The notes under the pieces are model-generated. The model did not search any database, had not been told where the DNA came from, and saw only the letters and a program-made list of their open reading frames with translations. Below, in pieces: positions 12,301 to 24,100 of a stretch of 64,000 bases of DNA; position 1 is the first letter of the stretch; each line of letters begins with the position of its first letter. The stretch is from positions 275,001 through 339,000 of the forward strand of contig JAODUO010000034.1 in NCBI GenBank assembly GCA_025642075.2, given 5' to 3'. Origin of the DNA: Ridgeia piscesae (lineage: Eukaryota > Annelida > Polychaeta > Sabellida > Siboglinidae). A program made the translations under genes and the position numbers.

Positions 12301-15300
12301 TCATATAAAAGTTTACATTAATTTCATTTGCAGACATTCTCGTGAGCAGATTGTTCTCGACATTCAGCGACCATATGGGTCAAAGGTCGTCCCCAGGTCA
12401 CTGTCGTCAGGCAGCACATCAGAAAATGGTAGCGACAAAGAGAATTGTGCTCCTGTCCAACATGACCAGCCGTTGCCGTGCCAACAACTCAGTGATGTCG
12501 ATGCGTTGTCGTGGCAGCGGAACAAGAAATCGTCATGGCAACAGGATGTGAAGAGACGTAGTGTTTGTAGTTCGTTTGAGGAGATGATGACATCTAGGAA
12601 GGCTGATGAGATGGAGATGTCTGTGTCTACAGACATGAGTCTGCCGTCTAGTACAGACGTAAGTTGTTGTTTTCACCAAATATATTTCACATGTTAGTTT
12701 CTTTCTTTATTACATGTGATATCAGTGGACTGCAGCGAGACTTAGACTGGTAAAGTTAGAATCCTTTGTTGACCTGTCAAACTTTTGACAGGGTCATTCA
12801 TTTCACATTGCTCCAATTGATTCCGCTTTGTGAATGCATACATGGCTATAGACAGTGGTGGATATTTGTGTATGAAGAGCCTTTGTGTATTAATTGCAAT
12901 GGGCTGAAAGCTTCCCAGAGAAGTTTAAGAAGATCCTCGATTGAACAAGTCTACTAAGAAGACACTTTGGGCAGTGCTGAGGACTGGATCCTTTACTCTA
13001 CAAGAACTTCAACCTTTTTTACTTTTAGGTAAAATTAAAACTTTAAAAGTTGAAGTACTGCCCTATACAGTGAATAATATAGTATAGTACAAACTGATGT
13101 GAGCTGTACTAGAGGCAGTTTGGCCACGCTCCCTCAAACATGACATTGTTATGAATCGCCACTACTCACCACCCATCTCTCTGTTGTGTGTTACTTTATT
13201 CTTCAAACCCAGTGTACAGAACCTTTTGAAACCCAGACGTTTGGGATGTTTATCTGCTGCCACCTAGTGACTACTGTGTTAAGCCACGATGTATGTGTTG
13301 CCACCTAGTGACCACCACGTTACACCATCTGTATATGTGCTGCCACCCAGTGACCACCATGTTACACCATCTGTACATGTGCTGCCACCAAGTGACTACC
13401 ATGTTATACCATCTGTACATGTGCTGCCACCCAGTGACCACCATGTTACACCATCTGTACATGTTCTGCCACCCAGTGACCACCATGTTATACCATCTGT
13501 ACATGTTCTGCCACCCAGTGACCACCATGTTACACCATCTGTACATGTGCTGCCACCCAGTGACCACCATGTTACACCATCTGTAATGTGCTGACACAGT
13601 GACTCAACCATGTTATACCATCTGTACATGTGCTGCCACCCAGTGACCACCATGTTACACCATCTGTACATGTTCTGCCACTTAGTGACCACCATGTTAT
13701 ACCATCTGTACATGTGCTGCCACCCAGTGACCACCATGTTACACCATCTGTACATGTGCTGCCACCTAGTGACCACCATGTTCGACCACCAGTGTATGTG
13801 GTGAATGCACTGCTTCAAAGGTGTTGCTGTTGTGTTTGTGTGAGAAAAAGTCCTACACTTTCCAGTTTTACAAATACTTGACTTTCTCTAGAAGCATTAT
13901 ATGAATTGAATTAAGTTCTTGGCTATTTATTCCTATCCTTTTAAAATTTCTCAAAATTGTCTTCTCTGACATTTGACATTAATTATTTGTGTTTTCAGAA
14001 ATGGAACCATCAGAGTGCCGCTGGACTTCACTGTGACGTGGCCCACCAGATGGTGCTGGCATGTGAGAGTGACTTCGTTGAAGTGATGCAGTCTGGGATA
14101 CAGAGATACTCTCGCCCCTTGAGACACCGAGTTATATCACACTCGCAACATGCCACGTTGTTTCAGAACATTGAAAAGGTTTGCGGGTTTATTTGACACA
14201 AAGAAAGCGTTTAATTATGTTATATTAGTAAAGACGACACCCTTATCAGGATGTTGTGTAATTTTTATTAATATTTTTCTATGGATATACAAGTTATATA
14301 CCCAGGGGTACTTATAGAATATGGACACTAGTGATTCATGGAGATTGTTTTGTGCTGGACACTTACAAATGATAGTGATATGTGACCATCCTGGTGGTTC
14401 TAATGATCCAGGGAGATCCTTCTGGATACTAATGATCCTCGTGGAATCAAATGATCTGCTGAAGACCTTGCTGTCCCTTAAATCAGTGCATGTGTTTCTA
14501 CACATGATCAGATACTTTCAAGGTTCACTTGCAGTTCACAATACTCTCATGAATCCTCTCCATCAGGTATACCTGTAGTTCCCAGGACCACTTACCTTTG
14601 TCAGTCTTACTGCACATGTAACTTCCCTGTGTCTTGACCATTGGCCTTTGTCAGTCTTACTGCACATGTAACTTCCCTGTGTCTTGACCATTGGCCTTTG
14701 TCAGTCTTACTGCACATGTAACTTCCCTGTGTCTTGACCATTGGCCTTTGTCAGTCTTACTGGACATGTAACTTCCCTGTGTCTTGACAATTGGCCTTTG
14801 TCAGTCTTACTGCACATGTAACTTCCCTGTGTCTTGACCATTGGCCTTTGTCAGTCTTACTGGACATGTAACTTCCCTGTGTCTTGACCATTGGCCTTTG
14901 TCAGTCTTACTGGACATGTAACTTCCCTGTGTCTTGACAATTGGCCTTTGTCAGTCTTACTGCACATGTAACTTCCCTGTGTCTTGACCATTGGCTTTTG
15001 TCAGTCTTACTGGACATGTAACTTCCCTGTGTCTTGACAATTGGCCTTTGTCAGTCTTACTGGACATGTAACTTCCCTGTGTCTTGACCATTGGCCTTTG
15101 TCAGCCTTACTGGACATGTAGCTTCCCTGTGTCTTGACCATTGGCCTTTGTCAGTCTTACTGGACATGTAACTTCCCTGTGTCTTGACCATTGGCCTTTG
15201 TCAGTCTTACTGGACATGTAACTTCCCTGTGTCTTGACCATTGGCCTTGGTCATTCTTACTGGACATGTAGCTTCCCTGTGTCTTGACCATTGGCCTTTG

Positions 15301-18300
15301 TCAGTCTTACTGCACATGTAACTTCCCTGTGTCTTGACAATTGGCCTTTGTCAGTCTTACTGGACATGTAACTTCCCTGTGTCTTGACCATTGGCCTTTG
15401 TCAGCCTTACTGGACATGTAACTTCCCTGTGTCTTGACAATTGGCCTTTGTCAGTCTTACTGGACATGTAACTTCCCTGTGTCTTGACCATTGGCCTTTG
15501 TCAGCCTTACTGGACATGTAACTTCCCTGTGTCTTGACAATTGGCCTTTGTCAGTCTTACTGGACATGTAACTTCCCTGTGTCTTGACCATTGGCCTTTG
15601 TCAGTCTTACTGGACATGTAACTTCCCTGTGCCTTGACAATTGGCCTTTGTCAGTCTTACTGGACATGTAACTTCCCTGTGTCTTGACCATTGGCCTTTG
15701 TCAGTCTTACTGGACATGTAACTTCCCTGTGTCTTGACCATTGGCCTTTGTCAGTCTTACTGGACATGTAACTTCCCTGTGTCTTGACCATTGGCCTTTG
15801 TTAGTCTTACTGGACATGTAACTTCCCTGTGTCTTGACCATTGGCCTTGGTCAATCTTACTGGACATGTAACTTCCCTATGTCTTGACCATTAATTGGCC
15901 TTTGTCAATCTTACTGGACATGTAACTTCCCTGTGTCTTGACCATTGACCTTGGTCAATCTTACTGGACATGTAACTTCCCTGTGTCTTGACCATTGGCC
16001 TTGGTCAATCTTACTGGACATGTAACTTCCCTGTGTCTTGACCATTAATTGGCCTTTGTCAGTCTTACTGGACATGTAACTTCCCTGTCTTGCAGCTGGT
16101 GGCTATTTCTGAGTACCTGGTGCGGGGTCTGCAGGACTCAAGCAACTGGACAGTGGGCAGTGATGGAGTGGACATTGGCAAGATATATCAGTCAAAGGTA
16201 AGAAAATCCACGACTGCGGATATAATTAATTTAGGTTTGATATTATCTGAAACATTGAAAAACACCCCTAATTTAGTTAATGTTGTATCTGCAGATGGCA
16301 TTGTAAATTGCATAACTGAGTTGTATGTACACTCATGTGTCGTTTATCCTGTCTTTAATAATCCCGTTGTTTCATGATTTGTCTATTTCTGTGGCACCCG
16401 TCTTGATGCCAGGTATAATAGGGTGTTTCACTAATCTGCACGTTTAGACCAAACCATTTGTGAACCGAAGTGAGCGGATAAATGAGATATGAGTGCACAC
16501 ATACGATATATACTTCTGCGGATTATTTATTTATACAGAATCCATCGGCTGTACATATAAAATGAATAAGTATCAAACCAATAGTGACATGTTCTAATCA
16601 CTCCTCGTAGACCAACTAGTAATAACAACGGTAAGGTACTAATGAGGTAACTTATTGTGCCTAAATCGTTCAACGCCATGTCTGTAGCACTTGTAGAATC
16701 ATTGTACTTTCACTGTTGCTACTGAGATTATAAAAGCAACATATCAGAGGATAATGTTGCATTGAGAAGGATATATGATCTGTAAATTATAAATTACAAA
16801 GTAAACATTAATGTAGCGAGGTTGTTTATCAGTAAAATTCACGACTGTCAATTGGTCAGACCAGGTTTTAAGACCACCTACAGCCAAACAAGGGTAAATT
16901 GTAGACACTACTACGCCTGTGTCTTCTGTAAGAAATATGAAAAACTGTTATCTTGGTGTCTCTCTTTACTTGGCTAAGTAAGACATCCTTCATAGTGCCA
17001 AGTCTATCTTCAGTTTATCAAATCTAAAACGTTAATCTTTCAATGTTGCTGTAGGAGTTGTGGACTTGTGGTTGTCATGTTTGTAGTAGTAGAACAGTCA
17101 TCACATGATAACTGTGATTCAAAGACACTCATCTGACGTGACAATGATGACACGTTCTGTGGCATGTCATAGGTGACGATGATGACAGCGGCCTACACAG
17201 CCTACTGTGGTGGACTGAGGCGGGCTGTGACGCTAGTGGCAGACCTGCAGATGAGCACACAGTTCGACAGCTTCCTCAAGGTATGGCTGCAGATTGTCAT
17301 GGTGTCAGCCAGCTGTACCCCTGGCTGATCAATTTGTAAAACTCTGAATTTAAGCTTAGCCAATGAAATTGCCCACCTGCTCTGTGGTTATCAGTAGAGC
17401 AGGTGACCATAATATATAAACATATTTCAGCCAACCCAAGTTAATAGCAATGTTTACCCCCCTAGTATGCAAACGGGTCATTCATTATATTGGGATAGCC
17501 ACCAGTCGTCACAGCTGATGCAGTCATGACTGGTGAAGTCATTTATTTGTTTGACTTCTCCAACTTAGCACAGGGATCTGTCAGGGTTAGTGTTGAATGG
17601 CAAACAACCCTGGCTTGTGAGGGTGTCGGTTCTTACCCTCCCTACCACTTAGTTTACTGTTAGATCCTGTATCTCTCATGATGCCAAATTTCTTATTTTA
17701 TACTCTCCAATTTAAAGTGATCACATCCTGTTTGGGCCGAAGGCCTCAACATGCTGCGTCCAGATCTGCCAATCTATCCTCTATCGTCTGCCAGCTGATG
17801 CCCTTGTAGCATTCGACTAGTTCATCTCTCTGGTGTCTGGCGTCTGGCCGAACTTTCTCTAGATCGTTTCCCTTTATAAGGTTTCAAGATAGTCATTCAC
17901 AGGGTCCATCAGTTCTCATTCCACTAACGTGGCCTGCCCTGGTCCATTTCCATCTTATGACTTGTTCACGATTACATCTGTGACCATTACCTTCTTATGA
18001 CTTGTTCACGATTACATCTGTGACCATTACCTTCTTATGACTTGTTCACGATTACATCTGTGACCATTTCCATCGTATGACTTGTTCACGATTACATCTG
18101 TGACCATTTCCATCTTATGACTTGTTCACGATTACACCTGTGACCATTTCCATCTTATGACTTGTTCACGATTACATCTGTGACCATTTCCATCTTATGA
18201 CTTGTTCACGATTACATCTGTGACCATTACCTTCTTATGACTTGTTCACGATTGTGACCATTTCCATCTTATGATTTGTTCACGATTACATCTGTGACCA

Positions 18301-21088
18301 TTTCCATCTTATGGCTTGTTCACGATTACATCTGTGACAATTTCCATCTTATGGCTTGTTCACGATTACATCTGTGACCAATTCCATCTTATGACTTGTT
18401 CACGATTACATCTGTGACCATTTCCATCTTATGACTTGTTCACGATTACACCTGTGACCATTTCCATCTTATGACTTGTTCACGATTACATCTGTGACCA
18501 TTGCCTTCTTATGACTTGTTCACGATTACATCTGTGACCATTACCTTCTTATGACTTGTTCACGATTACATCTGTGACCATTTCCATCTTATGACTTGTT
18601 CACGATTACATCTGTGACCATTACCTTCTTATGACTTGTTCACGATTGTGACCATTTCCATCTTATGACTTGTTCACGATTACATCTGTGACCATTTCCA
18701 TCTTATGGCTTGTTCACGATTACATCTGTGACCATTTCCATCTTATGGCTTGTTCACGATTACATCTGTGACCATTTCCATCTTATGGCTTGTTCACGAT
18801 TACATCTGTGACCATTTCCATCTTATGACTTGTTCACGATTACATCTGTGACCATTTCCATCTTATGGCTTGTTCACGATTACATCTGTGACCATTTCCA
18901 TCTTATGACTTGTTCACGATTACATCTGTGACCATTTCCATCTTATGACTTGTTCACGATTGTGACCATTTCCATCTTATGGCTTGTTCACGATTACATC
19001 TGTGACCATTTCCATCTTATGACTTGTTCACGATTACATCTGTGACCATTGCCTTCTTATGACTTGTTCACGATTACACCTGTGACCATTTCCATCTTAT
19101 GACTTGTTCACGATTACATCTGTGACCATTTCCATCTTATGACTTGTTCACGATTACATCTGTGACCATTTCCATCTTATGGCTTGTTCACGATTACATC
19201 TGTGACCATTTCCATCTTATGACTTGTTCACGATTACATCTGTGACCATTTCCATCTTATGACTTGTTCACGATTGTGACCATTTCCATCTTATGGCTTG
19301 TTCACAATTACATCTGTGACCATTTCCATCTTATGACTTGTTCACGATTACATCTGTGACCATTGCCTTCTTATGACTTGTTCACGATTACACCTGTGAC
19401 CATTTCCATCTTATGACTTGTTCACGATTACATCTGTGACCATTGCCTTCTTATGACTTGTTCACGATTACATCTGTGACCATTACCTTCTTATGACTTG
19501 TTCACGATTACATCTGTGACCATTGCCTTCTTATGACTTGTTCACGATTACATCTGTGACCATTTCCATCTTATGACTTGTTCACGATTACATCTGTGAC
19601 CATTTCCATCTTATGACTTGTTCACGATTACACCTGTGACCATTTCCATCTTATGACTTGTTCACGATTACATCTGTGACCATTGCCTTCTTATGACTTG
19701 TTCACGATTACATCTGTGACCATTACCTTCTTATGACTTGTTCACGATTACATCTGTGACCATTTCCATCTTATGACTTGTTCACGATTACATCTGTGAC
19801 CATTTCCATCTTATGACTTGTTCACGATTACATCTGTGACCATTTCCATCTTATGACTTGTTCACGATTACATCTGTGACCATTTCCATCTTATGACTTG
19901 TTCACGATTACATCTGTGACCATTTCCATCTTATGACTTGTTCACGATTACATCTGTGACCATTACCTTCTTATGACTTGTTCACGATTACATCTGTGAC
20001 CATTTCCATCTAATAACTTGTTCACGATTACATCTGTGACCATTGCCTTCTTATGACTTGTTCACGATTACATCTGTGACCATTTCCATCTTATGACTTG
20101 TTCACGATTACATCTGTGACCATTTCCATCTTATGACTTGTTCACGATTACATCTGTGACCATTTCCATCTTATGACTTGTTCACGATTACATCTGTGAC
20201 CTTTACCTTCTTATGACTTGTTCACGATTACATCTGTGACCATTTCCATCTAATAACTTGTTCACGATTACATCTGTGACCATTTCCATCTAATAACTTG
20301 TTCACAATTACATCTGTGACCATTGCCTTCTCAAATGAGACATTGCTGTTACATCTATGGTTATATAATTCTCACGATGTTCTTGTGTTGTTCTCAGGAG
20401 CAGCCCTTGTTGAGTGGTCAGCCGTCCATCATTGAGTTCATCTGTAGACCACACGAAGTACGTATACAAACTGTACCTGCAGAACCAATTATTTCCCAGT
20501 GTACCTTGCTCTGCCCATTAAATAAGGGGAATTTATAAAACATGTTATTTAAAAAAGTTTGAATTGAGCACATTTGTCTAAGCCTAGCCAGGGTTTGTAT
20601 AGAGAGAATGGTAAGTAGCACCAACAGTTCCTCGGTTGTTACTGTACATTCAGGTGATAAGTCAGGGTCGGCTCATGTCAGCATGCATTGAATACATGGG
20701 TAAGTTAAACAACTTCCCCTGGCAGCAACTTCTTTACACACTCAGACCTCTCTATTAAGGACATCTTGAGACTGGGCAAAAGTGACCAGAATAGTCAGGT
20801 GACTGTATTAGCAAGACTAGTTTGCAACACCTTGACTATTATGGAAACAAAATCGTGATGTCCCTGGATGACCTTAATTTTGAGGTGGCTACAATACCGA
20901 GGTGACTGTAAAAAGAGATTTTACTAGATTTATTTTATAACTAGGATTGATATGGGTTTCTGTCCTGAAATAAAACAATATCTTTTCACATGGCTGATGG
21001 TTTTGTGGAAAAAGTCTATAACATATATGACTGAAACAATGCGATATCTGATTGGTTAATGAATGCCCGGTATGTATATATATAATGT

Positions 21089-21134
<46 letters not shown>

Positions 21135-24100
21135 CCATGTTATAATGGCATGTTTTGTAGAGCATACTATTCAATGTACTGGATTGTGTGATAATCTTTG
21201 AAAAGTGAACTTGTTGCTATGGTTGTTTTATGTTGTTTTGTAGCATCTCTGTGACCTTGTCCTGAGCCTCCAGTCGGTGTTGACCTCAGACAACTCATCA
21301 GCCTGTCTCCAAAGTGTTGTCTCAGGTAGCCAGCCATGTCACTAGACATAAAGCAATTTTTTATTGCAGTCTGAAGTTTTAATTTGTACACGAATCCTGC
21401 AAGTGTGGAAACGTATATTGTCAATGTGTCAACAAAGTGTATCATAGATTGGAATTTACTGTTAAGTGTGTAACATACGGCATCTTGACATCCCTCTCCC
21501 TCTCCCCCTCCCCCCTCCCCCTCCCCCCCCCCTCCCCCTCCCCCTCCCCTCCCCTCCCCTCCCCCTCCCCCTCCCCCTCCCCCCTCCCCCTCCCCCTCCC
21601 CCCCCTCCCCCTCCCCCTCCCCCTCCCCCTCCCTCCTCCCCTCCCTCCCCCTCCACCTCCACCTCCCCCTCTCTCTCTCTCTCCCTCCCATTCCCCCTCC
21701 CATTCACCATCCCCTTCCCTCTTCCTCCCATTCCCTCTTCCTCCCATTCCCTCTTCCTCCCATTCCCTCTCCCTCCCATTCCCTCTCCTATTACCTCTCC
21801 CTCTCTCACTAAAGTGCCTATATCCTGACAAATCTAAGGTCAGAAGTCACACAGTAACCAGTAACCACGATGTGACCAGGAAGAGGCAAAAGTCAAGCCC
21901 AGACATAGCCATTGTCCATCTACACAAGAGTGAACTAACTGACCTGTTGTATTGACCGGTTACAGAGCTACGGAAGTGTTGCAGCCAAATCAATGAGACA
22001 CGTGCGACACACCCAAGTAACACTCTGTCAGTGTCATCAGAGTCAGTGAATGTTTCCGTGTCAACACTGATGTCAGGGTCCTCAGTGATGTCAGAGTCAC
22101 TGATGATGTCACAGTCAGCAAGTCAGTTGACAGAGTCAGTGTCACTGAAGTCAAGGTCAAGTGTTGGACAAGTTGGTGTTGAGATCAGTAGTCTACTGAG
22201 TAGACTTGTGTTCCCGCGCCATCTGCAGGTAAGAACGGTCACTCCAAGACGTGTTGTCATCAAGTGGTCGTATTAGAGAGGTGCAGTTATTTCTGGTTTG
22301 TGGAGTGCAGACTACAGAAGCCAGGATCTCTGCTGTCATATCGAATCTTAGGCATGTTTGCTCAGCATACGTTGATCCAGGTCATTTGAGTACCTGGTTA
22401 TAAACAGTGGTGGATTTTAAAAGAATAATATTCATGGGGGTTTATTTCAGCATAAGAAGTGAAGATAGTGTTCGATTGAACGAGTCTACGTGCACACTGT
22501 GCAGTGCTAAAGATTGGATATTGGGTTATATAAGAACTTATTATTTTTTTTACTAATATATGGTATTGTTTTTTTCATCAGTAGAATTTTTGAAGATCAT
22601 CCAGGGGGCATTGTTACTAAGTATTCATACAAAACACATTACCTCGGTACATGAGTTTTTATCAGTTTTTATATATTTTACAAAGAAATAATACTTGCCA
22701 AGTGAAATGTACTGATGGCTATGAGTATAGTTTATAGAAAAAAATATTAGTATGAATCATTGACTCTTGAAATGTCAAATGTGTTGACAGAATTTCCAGT
22801 TGACTGGCCAGACCAGACATATCATCTACTCGGGCGAACTTCTGTTTGACGCAAGTATCAAGGTATGTCATCTTATGTAACTGTGTCACCACTAACTAGA
22901 TACAAATACAGTCATTGTTGTGTTGTCTTATATAATTGTCAACAGATAAAGGAGAGTCATTGTTGTGTCGTCTTATAAAATTGTCACCAGATAAAGGAGA
23001 GTCATTGTTGTGTCGTCTTATATAATTGTCACCAGATAAAGGACAGTCATTGTTGTGTCATCTATATAATTGTCACCAGATAAAGGACAGTCATTGTTGT
23101 GTCGTCTTATATAATTGTCACCAGATAAAGGACAGTCGTTGTGTCATCTTATATACTTGTCACCAGATAAAGGAGAGTCATTGTTGTGTCGTCTTATATA
23201 ATTGTCACCAGATAAAGGACAGTCATTGTTGTGTCGTCTTATATAATTGTCACCAGATAAAGGACAGTCGTTGTGTCATCTTATATAATTGTCAACAGAT
23301 AAAGGAGAGTCATTGTTGTGTTGTCTTATATAATTGTCACCAGATAAAGGACAGTCATTGTTGTGTTGTCTTATATAATTGTCACCAGATAAAGGACAGT
23401 CATTGTTGTGTTGTGATATATAAATGTCACCAGATAAAGGAAAGTCATTGTTGTGTCATCTATATAATTGTCACCAGATAAAGGACAGTCATTGTTGTGT
23501 CGTCTTATTTAATTGTCACCAGATAAAGGACAGTCATTGTAGTGTCATCTACATAATTGTCACCAGATAAAGGACAGTCATTGTCTTATATAATTGTCAC
23601 CAGATAAAGGACAGTCATTGTTGTGTCATCTATGTAATTGTCATCAGATAAAGGGCAGTCATTGTTGTGTCGTCTAAGTTTTTCATGGTGTCACATACAT
23701 TGATATTTTAATTAATGAAATGGTATTTCTAAGAAAGGCATAATTCTGTATACCTCAAGGTCTCGTGCTCATGTTGTCATGGCAGTTGGTTGTGTAAATA
23801 GCAAGGCAATTCCTGGAGATTAAAATAAACTGTTCCTTGTGTCTAGGTGTGGGCAGTGCTGTTGACTGGTGTCCTGTTATTAGAGAGCTGTTCTTGTGTC
23901 CAGGTGTGGGCTGTGCTGGTGATTGACCTGCTGTTATTAGAGAGCTGTTCTTGTGTCTAGGTGTGGGCTGTGCTGTTGACTGACCTGCTGTTATTAGAGA
24001 GCTGTTCTTGTGTCTAGGTGTGGCCTGTGCTGTTGACTGACCTGCTGTTATTAGAGAGCTGTTCTTGTGTCTAGGTGTAGGCTGTGCTGTTGACTGACCT

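Noticed and set aside
16198..16377. Extension of the DH exon at 16096 to an ORF end at 16377
   Set aside because: A consensus donor (AAG|gtaaga) at 16198 and phase match to 17173 show that this is intron read-through.
21167..21955. Gly/Arg-rich and Pro/Ser-rich proteins
   Set aside because: Composition artefacts of a polypyrimidine tract; the tract lies between two confirmed exons.
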